Shown: one piece after another, positions 8,156 through 16,959 of the stretch
Layout of the letters: the number at the start of each line of letters is the position of its first letter
Numbering within the stretch: the first letter of the stretch is position 1
From: Pedosphaera sp.
GTDB lineage: Bacteria; Verrucomicrobiota; Verrucomicrobiia; Limisphaerales; UBA9464
Assembly (NCBI GenBank): GCA_009695405.1
Contig: SIAZ01000023.1
Span: 1-21,659, forward strand
Direction of reading: 5' to 3'
Length of the DNA stretch: 21,659 bases
Translations under genes and position numbers: made by a program
Notes under the pieces: model-generated
Databases searched by the model: none
Told to the model about the DNA's origin: nothing
What the model saw: the letters and a program-made list of their open reading frames with translations, nothing else

Positions 8156-8836
8156 TTAAGCAGGCAAACTCTCCGACAAACTCAATCGCTCCCGAATGTG
8201 GGTCATCAAAATGGCATAAGTCTCCTCTGGAGTCTGTCCGGTATTATTAATCCGGATGGCATCCAAGGCGGGTATCAGCGCCCCTTGCTTGCGATTAATA
8301 TCCATACTGTCGCGCCAAGCCCCATCCGTCGATCCGCCTCGACCTTCAATCCGCTTCTGTCGTTCTATAGTATCCGCTTCAAGAAAAAATTTTACAGGAG
8401 CCAAAGGGAATACTTCTGTCCCTATATCCCGCCCTTCCATAACCACCGGTCCACGTGCCGCACATTCTCGCTGCTCCGCCACCATCCAATCACGGACTTT
8501 ACCAATCTGCGCCACAATGGGCACGGCCTTCTCTACCGCGTCTGTGCGGATTTCTTTAGCCGGAAAATAATCATCCACATGCAACCACGCCTGCCCGTCA
8601 ACGATCTTCATCTCCGCCTTCCAACTTCGCAATTGACGAGCAATAGCTCGCTCATCATCCAAAGACATTGGCTTCTCTAATCGCATCCCTTTACGCATGC
8701 AGTACCAAGCCAAAGTGCGGTACATCGCACCGCTATCAACATAAGTGTAGTTCAGAACTTGGGCCACCCGACGAGACAATGTCCCTTTCCCTGAGGCACT
8801 CGGTCCATCCACCGCAATAACTTGGGGTAACTTCAT
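8156..8836 (-). CDS. cmk: Cytidylate kinase
   Basis: Phosphorylates CMP and dCMP to the diphosphates with ATP in pyrimidine nucleotide synthesis; cytoplasmic. The 226-residue protein starts MKLPQVIAVDGPSASGKGTL, containing the P-loop (GPSASGKGT). It is followed by the substrate-site sequence YVDSGAMYRTLAWY and by VVMEGRDIGTEVFP, which is diagnostic of the family, then the LID-like FFLEADTIERQKR. The ATG at 8836 is chosen because it puts the P-loop at the usual place; the frame is open further upstream only through the end of aroA. The gap from the aroA stop is about 20 bp, so the genes are almost certainly co-transcribed. The aroA-cmk order is common in bacteria, where rpsA often follows; here a TIGR03790 gene follows instead. 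Confidence 0.95.
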   Translation of the reverse strand: MKLPQVIAVDGPSASGKGTLSRRVAQVLNYTYVDSGAMYRTLAWYCMRKGMRLEKPMSLDDERAIARQLRSWKAEMKIVDGQAWLHVDDYFPAKEIRTDAVEKAVPIVAQIGKVRDWMVAEQRECAARGPVVMEGRDIGTEVFPLAPVKFFLEADTIERQKRIEGRGGSTDGAWRDSMDINRKQGALIPALDAIRINNTGQTPEETYAILMTHIRERLSLSESLPA

Positions 8837-8856
8837 CGTAACAGGTAGTTCAGACT

Positions 8857-10128
8857 TCACTCGGCGACTAACGCGTGGAGGGGCAGTGGCTGACCGGTTC
8901 GCGGGTCGAGCACTGTCACCCCCAGTCCCTGTGGAGCTGCCATGGAGAGTTTCTGAAAAAAATTGGGGAAGGTCTTCCGAACGCACACGGGATTTCTGAG
9001 TCTCAATCCCCCTACTTTCAAGCTGAGAGTCGCAAAACACATCGCTATTCGGTGATCGTCATAGGTCTCAACCTCCGCTCCATGCAACTCTGATGGCTCC
9101 ACAATCAGGGTATCTCCGACCTCAATAATCCGAGCGCCACACCGCGTTAATTCGGTTCTCAATGCCTGAACTCGTTCACATTCTTGGACTCGTAATCGAC
9201 CAAGATCGGTGAAACGGACTGTTCGCCCAGATAAGGGAGCTAAAGTAATCGCAGTCATAATGCTATCCCCTAAATCTCGTTCACGAGAGACTTCCTCCGG
9301 TAAATCCATGAAGTGAGGATAACGCGCGTCCACTTGCCAACCGGAATCAGGCCAGTGATTCACGCCGATTCTATCTCGTCCCAAAAGCTGAGCAGCACCC
9401 AAAAAATAACTTCCACTCGAGGCATCGGGCTCGATCTGAAAATGACCTCCTTGCTCGGGGAATTCGGCGATTAAACGTCGTGTCATTTCCACATAAGGCA
9501 ATTGATCCGCATTGGCCCCAGTCACGGACACTTGCCATCCCGCGAATCGTGCGGGCATTAAGAGGGCAGAGGCATATTGGGAACTCTCCAACACACTCAC
9601 TTCACACTGAGCCACTCTGGGGCCAGTTCCAAAAATAAGTGCTGGCAAATGATTATCTGACGATTCCACTCGATATCCTAAGGTGCGAAGGGCAGCAAAC
9701 AGTCCTGCCTGCGGGCGTTGATGCATACGAGGAACTCCCGACAAACGAAAAACCCCTTCGCCCAGACACACCATGGCTGCCAAAAAACGTGCTGCCGTTC
9801 CCGCATTACCCACAAAAAGTTCCAGTGGATGGGTTACGCTACCGGTGTTTGGTATTCGCCCTCCCAAGCCTTGCACTCGGATAATTCGATTCGCGTCCTC
9901 GGCGGGATCGAGTTGGACATCCACCGTGAAACCCAACTGACGAAGGCAGCCTGTCATGACTTGAGTGTCTTCACTCCACAATGCTCCATTCAAGGTGACC
10001 TGCCCCGAGGCAAGTGCCGCCAAAATGAGGGCACGGTTCGTGATACTTTTTGACCCTGGCACAGTGATCATCGATCGCGATTGAAACTGTAACGGAGGGA
10101 CTATTTGGATAAGGTCCGGAAGGGGCAT
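8857..10128 (-). CDS. aroA: 3-phosphoshikimate 1-carboxyvinyltransferase (EPSP synthase)
   Basis: Sixth step of the shikimate pathway: joins phosphoenolpyruvate to shikimate-3-phosphate. The ATG at 10128 gives 423 residues, close to the E. coli length (427), and lies 14 bp after the tyrA stop. Family motifs run in order: VPGSKSITNRALILAALASG (about 22-41), FVGNAGTAARFL (PEP site), GVPRMHQRP, SSQYASALLMPA, DLGDSIMT, ETYDDHRIAMCF and KTFPNFFQKL near the C-terminus. In the PEP-site motif the residue equivalent to E. coli Pro101 reads Phe (TAARFL) while Gly96 and Arg100 are kept. The consequence for inhibitor sensitivity cannot be judged from this. An upstream in-frame ATG at 10242 would overlap tyrA and is not favoured. 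Confidence 0.95.
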   Translation of the reverse strand: MPLPDLIQIVPPLQFQSRSMITVPGSKSITNRALILAALASGQVTLNGALWSEDTQVMTGCLRQLGFTVDVQLDPAEDANRIIRVQGLGGRIPNTGSVTHPLELFVGNAGTAARFLAAMVCLGEGVFRLSGVPRMHQRPQAGLFAALRTLGYRVESSDNHLPALIFGTGPRVAQCEVSVLESSQYASALLMPARFAGWQVSVTGANADQLPYVEMTRRLIAEFPEQGGHFQIEPDASSGSYFLGAAQLLGRDRIGVNHWPDSGWQVDARYPHFMDLPEEVSRERDLGDSIMTAITLAPLSGRTVRFTDLGRLRVQECERVQALRTELTRCGARIIEVGDTLIVEPSELHGAEVETYDDHRIAMCFATLSLKVGGLRLRNPVCVRKTFPNFFQKLSMAAPQGLGVTVLDPRTGQPLPLHALVAE

Positions 10129-10142
10129 AGTTCGAAGGGGGG

Positions 10143-11102
10143 CTAGGAGCCTATTTCCGGATAACGACTCTGCCGACGTTCCTGAGCTTGTTTGAAAAAC
10201 TCTTCCACCGCTGGGCCATCTCCTTCGTCTAAGGCTCGACAAAACTCTTGAAGATCCTCAATAAACACCCCCAAAACACGGGATAAATTCCGACGATTGC
10301 CTAGGGCAATATCTCTCCACATCGACGGAGAACTCGACGCAATACGGGTGAGGTCACGAAAACCTCCGGCACAAAGTTCTGCTTGGGCTTTAGGATGTGC
10401 TGGACTTAAAATATAATTAGCTAAACCTGCGGCCACTACATGGGGCAGGTGGCTCGAACGCCCCACCAAATCATCATGAAGCATTGGATTCATCCGTAAA
10501 ACCCGAGAGCCCAAGGACTCCCACAAAGTGGTCACTTTTTCGAGTGCAATGGGAGGTGTAGAGCTTGTAGGAGTGACGACACAAACGGCTTTCTCAAATA
10601 AATCAGCGCGTGCAAAGGCGGGACCATTCTTCTCGGCACCGGCCATTGGATGACTGCCCACGAAAAGAACCCCGGCCTCCGCTGCCAGCGTTTCCAAATC
10701 GGCAACCACCGTTGACTTAACACTGCCTACATCGGTCACTAAACAGTCGGGGGTCAAGAAGCGCTTGAACTCAGAAAAAAGACCAGCCATTTGGCTCACT
10801 GGCGAACAGAGAACCACCAGATCGGCTCCGTTGATGGCTTCCTCTATATTGCGGGTGCAACGATCAACCACACCTAATCCCAGACATTCGGCAACGGAAG
10901 CTTGGCGTCGAACAAACCCGTGAACCTCATCCACGAGACCACGTCGCTTCAAAGCCAAACCGAGGGATCCCCCCAAAAGACCGACACCCACCAAGGTTAC
11001 TTTTCGGAAATGCACCGGCCAGAGCTTAAAGGATGAACCCAGTGAAAGGGAAGTCCGGATGACACCTAGGTCTGGATCCACCGCCTCGCCGAATTCTGGC
11101 AC
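10143..11102 (-). CDS. tyrA: Prephenate dehydrogenase
   Basis: Oxidative decarboxylation of prephenate to 4-hydroxyphenylpyruvate in tyrosine synthesis, using NAD(P). The N-terminal Rossmann fold is clear: FRKVTLVGVGLLGGSLGLAL, with GVGLLG at residues 39-44. It is followed by the family motif FVGSHPMAGAEKNGP (His151 and neighbours in the substrate site) and, in the helical C-terminal domain, AGGFRDLTRIASSSPSMWRD. The frame opens with a GTG at 11102 (319 aa). A second GTG at 11015 would start VHFRKVTL (290 aa), nearer to family starts, and the first 29 residues look unconserved, so the start is uncertain. No ACT or chorismate mutase domain is fused. It heads the tyrA-aroA-cmk string, 47 bp after the kdgK stop. 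Confidence 0.93.
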   Translation of the reverse strand: MPEFGEAVDPDLGVIRTSLSLGSSFKLWPVHFRKVTLVGVGLLGGSLGLALKRRGLVDEVHGFVRRQASVAECLGLGVVDRCTRNIEEAINGADLVVLCSPVSQMAGLFSEFKRFLTPDCLVTDVGSVKSTVVADLETLAAEAGVLFVGSHPMAGAEKNGPAFARADLFEKAVCVVTPTSSTPPIALEKVTTLWESLGSRVLRMNPMLHDDLVGRSSHLPHVVAAGLANYILSPAHPKAQAELCAGGFRDLTRIASSSPSMWRDIALGNRRNLSRVLGVFIEDLQEFCRALDEGDGPAVEEFFKQAQERRQSRYPEIGS

Positions 11103-11149
11103 CTGAAGAGCCCGTTAAAGAGGTTTAAAAGCCGAAAATTCCCTCACCC

Positions 11150-12187
11150 TCAACGCCGCATTGCCGCTCCTGCGCCGCCTGCTAAGGCTTCAATTTCGGC
11201 TGCACTGAACTGAGAGGTGTCGCCTCGGGTGGTGTGAACCAAGGCCGCATGGGCCAAGCCAAAATCCAACGCCGCTTGGAGTCCCGTTCCTATTAAAATC
11301 CCCCGAATGAGTCCAGCCGCAAAGGCATCCCCTGTCCCCACTCGATCGACAATCTCTAGGTCGCGGTAAATCCGGCCGTCGAACCACTCTCCCATTTCCC
11401 AGACAAACCCACTTAAATCATGGCGATCTCCGCTATGTGTAGTTCGTTCGGTTCCAGCGATCCATCGAAGATTAGGAAAAGCAGAGGCAACAGCTCCCAC
11501 CAAGGTTTGCAAGGATCCTTCCGGTGCATTTTGCCCTAGCAAAGCTCGGAAACCGTCGCCACTCCCAATCAACATTTCTGATAGACCGACAAACTCGCGA
11601 TTGGTGGCTGCTGCCTCGGCTGATCCAGCAAGAGCCGCTCGAAAATTGAGATCGTAACTGACCGATGTACCCGCTGCCCGAGCGGCTTCCAATGCTACCC
11701 GCAGTGTCGCGCGTGTTGATTCAGATAAGACCGCAAAAATCCCGCCTGTGTGCAGCCAACGGACCCCTTCTTTCTCAAAGAGCTGCAACCAATTTACATC
11801 CTCGGGCCGCATCGCGCTGGCACTCGAATGACCTCGGTCAAAAAGCGCCATCCCCCCTCGGACACCTGTCCCAATCTCAGCAAAATAAAGCCCAACTCGA
11901 TTCCGTCGACCGACGCCGTCATGAGTCTCAATCGCGACATGATCGACATCCATACCCACTGCGCGAGCATGATTAAGAATCAGGGATGCCAGTGCATTCT
12001 GCGGCAATTTACTTACAAAAGCGGTCTTCAACCCCAATCGAGCGCAGGCATAAGCCACATTGTATTCGCCACCGCCGACATCCACTTCGAGGGACCGAGT
12101 AAACTCGATTCGACCGGGCCCCGGTGGGGACAGTCTGACCATACATTCGCCCAAAGCGACCACATCATGACGGGCAACAGTTGACAC
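11150..12187 (-). CDS. kdgK: PfkB-family sugar kinase, probable 2-keto-3-deoxygluconate kinase
   Basis: Would phosphorylate 2-keto-3-deoxygluconate to KDPG, the entry to the lower Entner-Doudoroff route used for uronate and gluconate breakdown. The 345-residue protein has both PfkB signatures: VDVGGGEYNVAYACARLGLK (about 35-54) and DRVGTGDAFAAGLIRGIL (281-298), the latter with anion-hole GTGD and catalytic base Asp287. The opening VVALGECMVRLSPPGPGRIE and RNRVGLYFAEIGTGVRGGMA (96-113) resemble KdgK proteins more than ribokinase or fructokinase. The start is a GTG. The neighbouring GntP-type permease, 48 bp upstream on the same strand, supports a sugar-acid substrate. No KDPG aldolase or dehydratase is in the window, so the exact substrate remains inferred. 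Confidence 0.85.
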   Translation of the reverse strand: MSTVARHDVVALGECMVRLSPPGPGRIEFTRSLEVDVGGGEYNVAYACARLGLKTAFVSKLPQNALASLILNHARAVGMDVDHVAIETHDGVGRRNRVGLYFAEIGTGVRGGMALFDRGHSSASAMRPEDVNWLQLFEKEGVRWLHTGGIFAVLSESTRATLRVALEAARAAGTSVSYDLNFRAALAGSAEAAATNREFVGLSEMLIGSGDGFRALLGQNAPEGSLQTLVGAVASAFPNLRWIAGTERTTHSGDRHDLSGFVWEMGEWFDGRIYRDLEIVDRVGTGDAFAAGLIRGILIGTGLQAALDFGLAHAALVHTTRGDTSQFSAAEIEALAGGAGAAMRR

Positions 12188-12235
12188 AGGGTGAGAAGGA
12201 AACTTAATGCGATAATAAAACCAAGCGAGAAAGAC

Positions 12236-13666
12236 TTAAGTCGCCATCAATTTAAAGGCGAGAAGGGAAAAAAGCATTCCAGCAACGCCAACCAATGTCT
12301 CGCAAACCGTCCACGTCTTCAGGGTCTGCCCGACGGTCAGTCCTAGGCTATCTTTAACCATCCAAAAACCGGAATCATTCAGATGACTCAGAATCAACGA
12401 TCCGCAGCCGATGGCGCAAATGATCAACGCAATCTGATGCTGATTAAGTTCAGGATGAACGGCCATAACCGGAACCAGAAGACCGGAGGCAGTGGTTATA
12501 GCAACGGTCGCAGAACCGGTCGCAATACGGATAAAGGCCGACACCATCCAACCATAGAGCAAGGGACTTAAATCGACGGCTGAACCGGCTTTGCCGATGG
12601 AATCTGCCACACCAGAATCCCGAAGCACTCGGGCAAAACCGCCGCCGGCAGAAATCACCAACAGCGTCATACCTACAGTCGCAATACTTCCTTCGGTAAA
12701 TTTAAGTATTTGGGTTCGGCTATAACCGCAACGAGTGCCAATCGACCAAGAAGCAAAGAGCACCGCCGCCAGTAATGCCAGCGTTGGATGGCCAATAAAC
12801 TGCGCTGCTTCGCGCCAACTATTTCCCTTGGGCAAAGTTAACTCCGCCACCGTTGCCACTAGCATCAGGCAGACCGGTGAAAGAATACTAAACAAGGTCA
12901 ACCCAAAACCAGGCAAACGAAAGCCCCGATCTAAAGCCTGCGACTTAGACACAATCGGTGGCGGATTTGCCGCAATCCGATTCACAACGAATCGAGCATA
13001 AAGAGGCCCCGCGACTGCGGCTGTCGGAATACCGATGACAAACCCCCAAAAAAGGACCAATCCCATACTCGCCTTCAGAGCTTCAACCGCCACAACCGGC
13101 CCCGGATGCGGCGGCATTACCCCGTGCATGACTGACAAACAGGATAACAGGGGCAAGGCCAGTCGGAGGAAAGGTTGTTTGGTTTCGTATGTCAGGGTTA
13201 GGAGGATAGGTAAGAGCAGCACCAACCCCACAGCAAACCAAGTAGTGAGTCCTATCGCTAGCGCCAGTGCCATGATGCACCATTGAATGTGTTTGGGGCC
13301 AAATAACGCACTAAAACGCTTGGCCAAAACTTCAGCCCCCCCCGATTCTGCTAATAACCGTCCCAACATTGTTCCAAGCGCAATCACCGCCGCCGTCCCT
13401 GTCATCGTAGCCCCCAATCCATCACCAAAAGATTTAATCACCGCCAAAACTGTGTACGACGAAGATTTACCCCCCATTGTAACAAGGATTTTACCGGTCG
13501 CATCACGCGCCGGCACGTCGAGTAAGATAACCGCACCCAATCCAACCACCAATGAGGCTAGAAGTAGGGAAATAAAGGCATTTACCCGATACTTTGTGAT
13601 CAACACCACCAACGAACTGATGGAGAGAAGAGCGAGGGCGATAAGCTTCCAATCCTGAGCGTTCAT
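12236..13666 (-). CDS. GntP-family gluconate:H+ symporter
   Basis: An inner-membrane permease importing gluconate or a related sugar acid with protons. The 476-residue protein is almost entirely hydrophobic, with about 12-14 membrane segments. GntP-like landmarks include an early KYRVNAFISLLLASLVVGLG, the GTMLGRLLAESGGAEVLAKR block, VMHGVMPPHPGPVVAVEALK (the MPPHPGP loop is highly characteristic), ATGSATVAITTASGLLVPVM, and IGCGSLILSHLNDSGFWMVK near the C-terminus. The ATG at 13666 (MNAQDWKL) is chosen over one at 13720, whose extra residues are polar and unconserved. It lies first in the minus-strand run and probably forms a two-gene unit with kdgK. No dedicated regulator gene is adjacent. 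Confidence 0.93.
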   Translation of the reverse strand: MNAQDWKLIALALLSISSLVVLITKYRVNAFISLLLASLVVGLGAVILLDVPARDATGKILVTMGGKSSSYTVLAVIKSFGDGLGATMTGTAAVIALGTMLGRLLAESGGAEVLAKRFSALFGPKHIQWCIMALALAIGLTTWFAVGLVLLLPILLTLTYETKQPFLRLALPLLSCLSVMHGVMPPHPGPVVAVEALKASMGLVLFWGFVIGIPTAAVAGPLYARFVVNRIAANPPPIVSKSQALDRGFRLPGFGLTLFSILSPVCLMLVATVAELTLPKGNSWREAAQFIGHPTLALLAAVLFASWSIGTRCGYSRTQILKFTEGSIATVGMTLLVISAGGGFARVLRDSGVADSIGKAGSAVDLSPLLYGWMVSAFIRIATGSATVAITTASGLLVPVMAVHPELNQHQIALIICAIGCGSLILSHLNDSGFWMVKDSLGLTVGQTLKTWTVCETLVGVAGMLFSLLAFKLMAT

Positions 13667-13880
13667 GGGAAACCCAAGAGTGCCACAGACCCTAGGGCGA
13701 TGGGAAGCGGCGTGCTTCAAGGAAAAGCAATCGCTCTGAGTCTAAAGAGTCATGTAGCCTGTAAAAAAGTTGTTTGACGGTGCTAAATCCGCAAAAATGT
13801 TTCTTCGCCTTTTGAAAAACTTGTTTCGATTCAGTCGACATCCTTAATCTGAGCCGATCTCGACCCACACCTTACACTGA
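13667..13880. other. Divergent intergenic region between the GntP and lipoprotein genes
   Basis: About 214 bp separating two divergent genes, so it should carry promoters in both directions. On the plus strand TTGACG (13774-13779) resembles a -35 box, but the sequence 17-18 bases downstream (ATGTTT) is a poor -10 match, so no promoter is claimed. No clear operator palindrome was recognised. Confidence 0.35.
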
Positions 13881-14396
13881 ATGATATCCCCTTCCTTACC
13901 GCCTCGAGGAAAAAATCAGGATCCCATCCGCTCTTACCTTTTAAAAATCGCTTGGGCCGCTTGTCTCGGTTTAAGTCTAACTGGGTGCCGCCCCACTCCC
14001 GTCTCGTCGACGGATGATGCAAAAGAACCCGCCAAACCCCTAGTGCTACACGCACTCAATACTGGGTTTCGGCTCGTGCCCATTTTTTTAGCAACCGATT
14101 ACGGATTTCTCATCTCTAATATTGGCAATGAAGATCATCCCAAAGCACAAATCAGCGTCGGATTACGTCAAGAGAAACGAGTGATACACTGCTGTACCCT
14201 CTCCGAGTTCGAAACAGCTCTTCAGACCTTACCAAAAGGAGTTACCCTTTATCGCCATCAAAGGTGCCTCGTTCCCGCTGGATATGGCCTGGATGAGGCT
14301 TTTCTCTTTGGCATGGAAGCAACCCTGGATAACGCCTCAAAAAACGGACTTACTTTGGCAACCGATCCCGTGGTCACCTGCCTCTGCGGTAAGTAA
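13881..14396 (+). CDS. Predicted small lipoprotein of unknown function
   Basis: A 171-residue protein with a type II signal peptide: a basic N-region, the hydrophobic stretch YLLKIAWAACLGLSL, then the lipobox LTGC with Cys36 as the lipidated residue. The following CRPTPVSSTDDAKEPAKP is a flexible tether. The mature part (about 135 residues) has no domain I recognise. It contains a CC pair (RVIHCCTLSEFETAL) and ends VVTCLCGK, so a disulfide arrangement is possible. It is followed after 219 bp by the DUF1501 gene on the same strand, which is also exported, but a shared role is speculation. The N-terminus is long for a signal peptide, so the true start may be internal. Confidence 0.6.
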   Translation: MISPSLPPRGKNQDPIRSYLLKIAWAACLGLSLTGCRPTPVSSTDDAKEPAKPLVLHALNTGFRLVPIFLATDYGFLISNIGNEDHPKAQISVGLRQEKRVIHCCTLSEFETALQTLPKGVTLYRHQRCLVPAGYGLDEAFLFGMEATLDNASKNGLTLATDPVVTCLCGK

Positions 14397-14615
14397 GGCA
14401 AATTCAACCGCTGATGAAACGGCCGTTTTGAAGCAGAGGGACTTTGAACCTGCCCATAAACAACTCGCTTTGAGGTTAAATTCCTGTTGTATCTATCGAG
14501 TCCGGCCCACTTACTCCGGACCCCTTGAGGGCGAATTCCTTCAGTTGTTTTTTCTGAAACGCCCTTGAGAATTTCCTGAATCAGAGACCGACAGACCCCG
14601 TCACCCGCCCCGCCG
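14397..14615. other. Intergenic region with a 12-bp palindrome
   Basis: No gene is seen between the lipoprotein and DUF1501 genes. A perfect palindrome AAACGGCCGTTT lies at 14417-14428, about 20 bp after the lipoprotein stop. It is not followed by a T run, so it is a weak terminator candidate or an operator-like site. The rest shows no recognisable motif. Confidence 0.35.
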
Positions 14616-16073
14616 ATGAAGCCAAATTCTCTACCCGACTTCCATTCCACTGAACGCCAATCGCGGCGCCACTTCCTGAGCACCTGTGGGATGGGAATGG
14701 GATCGGTGGGACTCGCCTCGCTTATGGGATCCTCAGGATGGCTCAGTCCTCAAGTTCATGGGGATAATTTTATTAATCCTTTATCGCCGAAGGCGGCCCA
14801 GAAAGCCGCGCGAGCAAAAAGGATCATCCACATTTTTGCAAATGGAGGTCCCTCTCACGTAGACACCTTTGATCCCAAGCCCTCTCTCGACCGCTGGCAC
14901 GGTAAGGAAATCCCCGTTCACTTTGCGACCGAAAGAAAAACAGGCTCGGCTTGGCGATCGCCCTTTTCCTTTAAACGTTACGGAAAAAGCGGGACCGAGA
15001 TCAGTGAACTTTTCTCTAAAACAGCCGAATGCGCCGACGATATGTGCATTATTCGCTCAATGAAAGCGGATGTACCCAATCATGAGCCGTCACTCCTCCT
15101 GATGAATTGCGGAGAAGCGCGTCAAGTGCGACCTAGCTTTGGTTCTTGGGTCACCTACGGCTTGGGCAGTGACAACCAAAATATGCCAGGTTTTGTGGTG
15201 ATGTGTCCTGGTGGTTATCCGATTCAGGAGTCCCAAAATTGGCAGAGCGGTTTCCTGCCTGGCACTTATCAGGGCACGTACATCAATACCGAACATACCC
15301 AAATTGATCGACTGATCGAGAATATCTCCAACCACCATACTTCTCCCTCAGCTCAACAGGCCCAACTGAATCTCCTGCGGCAACTCAATAGCCGACATCG
15401 TTCCGAACGCGATGCCGATCCTCAAATTGATGCCCGTATTCAAAGCTTCGAACTGGCCTACAGAATGCAAATGGACGCGACCGATGCCTTTGATATCCAA
15501 CGGGAACCCGCGCACATCCGAGCCCTGTACGGCGAAGGAATTCAAGCGCGTCAACTCCTCATTGCTCGACGCCTCGTCGAACGGGGTGTTCGTTTTGTTC
15601 AGGTTTGGCACGGGGCCGGTCAACCTTGGGATAATCATGACGACCTCGAGACCAATCACCGGCGACTTGCGAGAGAATCGGATCAACCGATTGCCGCTTT
15701 ACTCAAAGACCTGAAACAACGCGGTCTGTTGGACGATACTTTGGTAATTTGGGGAGGTGAGTTCGGTCGCACTCCCACCGTTGAACTCCCAACGCCGGGG
15801 GCCAATTCCGGCAAAATTAATGGGCGCGATCACAACAATCATGGCTTCTCCATGTGGTTAGCCGGTGGGGGAGTCAAAGGCGGATCCGTTTATGGTTCCA
15901 CCGATGAGTTTGGCTTCGCCGCCGCCGAAAACCCCGTCCACGTTCATGACCTTCACGCCACACTGTTGGCACTTCTTGGATTCAACCACGAAACCTTCAC
16001 CTACAGACATGCAGGTCGTGATTTTCGACTCACCGATATTCATGGACGTGTAGTGCCCGAAATAATGGCCTGA
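14616..16073 (+). CDS. DUF1501 domain protein with Tat signal
   Basis: A 485-residue exported protein of the DUF1501 family, which belongs to the alkaline phosphatase/sulfatase-like fold; its activity is not established. A twin-arginine signal is visible: SRRHFLSTCGMGMGSVGLAS with Arg17-Arg18. Family blocks include IIHIFANGGPSHVDTFDPKP (about 69-88), QVWHGAGQPWDNHDDLETNH, LVIWGGEFGRTPTVELP and the H-rich GRDHNNHGFSMWLAGGGVKG, followed by VHVHDLHATLLALLGF. The HDNHGD-like histidines and aspartates correspond to metal-site positions of the fold. In planctomycetes and verrucomicrobia such genes usually sit next to a large DUF1549/DUF1553 cytochrome-like gene; none is present here. The frame is complete, and a 13-bp tandem duplication covers its last codons. 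Confidence 0.92.
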   Translation: MKPNSLPDFHSTERQSRRHFLSTCGMGMGSVGLASLMGSSGWLSPQVHGDNFINPLSPKAAQKAARAKRIIHIFANGGPSHVDTFDPKPSLDRWHGKEIPVHFATERKTGSAWRSPFSFKRYGKSGTEISELFSKTAECADDMCIIRSMKADVPNHEPSLLLMNCGEARQVRPSFGSWVTYGLGSDNQNMPGFVVMCPGGYPIQESQNWQSGFLPGTYQGTYINTEHTQIDRLIENISNHHTSPSAQQAQLNLLRQLNSRHRSERDADPQIDARIQSFELAYRMQMDATDAFDIQREPAHIRALYGEGIQARQLLIARRLVERGVRFVQVWHGAGQPWDNHDDLETNHRRLARESDQPIAALLKDLKQRGLLDDTLVIWGGEFGRTPTVELPTPGANSGKINGRDHNNHGFSMWLAGGGVKGGSVYGSTDEFGFAAAENPVHVHDLHATLLALLGFNHETFTYRHAGRDFRLTDIHGRVVPEIMA

Positions 16074-16084
16074 AATAATGGCTT
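16059..16084. repeat. 13-bp tandem duplication over the DUF1501 stop codon
   Basis: GAAATAATGGCCT (16059-16071) is immediately followed by GAAATAATGGCTT (16072-16084), with one mismatch. The DUF1501 stop codon (16071-16073) lies at the junction, so the second copy is outside the gene. This looks like a slippage duplication with no obvious function. Confidence 0.7.
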
Positions 16085-16191
16085 AGCCTGACCTCATTGC
16101 GACATTCCTCTCACTCGTTCGCTCCGTTGAATGTTTCAGGGCGCCATCCCACAAAGCTCAGGGGCTTACTCCCTAGGCGTCCATTCAATTT

Positions 16192-16731
16192 TTACTCCGA
16201 AAAGTGAACCTCGAGTTTACCCGCAAGGTGATCTGCCACGGCTAACATTAAACGATTTCGAATCTCTTGCGATAAAGGTCTCGAATTTTCATCAACATAG
16301 AGCACACGTACTTTTGACAACCGAAATGCCTTTAGATCGTTAGTCAGCCCTACCCCAGCAAAAAGGGTAACTCCTTTCCTGCCGTTTGTTACAACCAGTG
16401 GGCTAACGTCTGGGTAGGTCCTCCAAGCACTCTGCGCCTTGAGAGTTAAAGGACACTCACTGCCGATCGCCCGGAGTATTGTGACATCTTGGGCGCCGAT
16501 ATCATCCCCAAATAAACAGGCCGCAAGATCTTCCGCCGGCGTCTCACTCAAATAGTAACCGCGCCCGTCCGCATTGGCAGATATCTTCCTGCCTCCAACT
16601 TCACGAAGCTCGCTCAGATATCGAAAAATAGTGCGCTCGCCGCACTCACATTCTCGACACAATCGGGCCAATGTCACCAAATTACCTTGCCTGAGTAGAA
16701 GATCAATTTTAAAGAGGGAAGAATACTTCAT
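16192..16731 (-). CDS. HTH transcriptional regulator with WYL-like C-terminal segment
   Basis: A 179-residue predicted DNA-binding protein. The ATG at 16731 is preferred over an in-frame TTG three codons upstream. Residues 1-60 form an HTH_11/DeoR-type winged helix: FKIDLLLRQGNLVTLARLCR, ECGERTIFRYLSELREVGG, then a wing with GRGYYL. The C-terminal part, VTNGRKGVTLFAGVGL then LKAFRLSKVRVLYV, follows the spacing of a WYL domain (nGrWYLvGyd...RtFrldRI), with the W-Y-L residues replaced by V-T-L. I infer a shortened, divergent WYL-like ligand-sensing domain. WYL proteins often control stress or anti-phage genes. It is divergent from the tandem-MarR gene at 17011 across an AT-rich operator-like region. 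Its target is unknown. Confidence 0.7.
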   Translation of the reverse strand: MKYSSLFKIDLLLRQGNLVTLARLCRECECGERTIFRYLSELREVGGRKISANADGRGYYLSETPAEDLAACLFGDDIGAQDVTILRAIGSECPLTLKAQSAWRTYPDVSPLVVTNGRKGVTLFAGVGLTNDLKAFRLSKVRVLYVDENSRPLSQEIRNRLMLAVADHLAGKLEVHFSE

Positions 16732-16944
16732 AGAAAACAAACCCGCAGAACCAAAGCGGAAGCACGACAGAAGAAAGTAGGCTAAATGCTCCAGAAATTT
16801 ATCAGCAAGAATCCAAAAGTCAACAGTTTTTTAAAATAAAAAAATAAAACTTTTAATCTAACTAAAAATAATTAGAGCGTTTTTACTGAGCATTTCAAAA
16901 CAATTTGACCTGAAATCTCTTTGTTGCTTTCATATTAAAAATTA

Positions 16945-16959
16945 AAATTTATTAAATTT
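16945..16959. promoter_or_regulatory. 15-bp perfect palindrome, possible operator
   Basis: AAATTTATTAAATTT consists of 7-bp arms around a central T and abuts the first 11-bp repeat. Its symmetry is what a dimeric MarR- or DeoR-type protein would recognise. The surrounding DNA is very AT-rich, so chance is a real alternative. Confidence 0.4.

Noticed and set aside
8837..9040. Upstream extension of cmk
   Set aside because: It lies within aroA coding sequence in another frame, and the P-loop position indicates the ATG at 8836.
14258..14683. Minus-strand open frame of 141 codons spanning the lipoprotein-DUF1501 gap
   Set aside because: It overlaps both plus-strand genes antisense and has no recognisable features or promoter.
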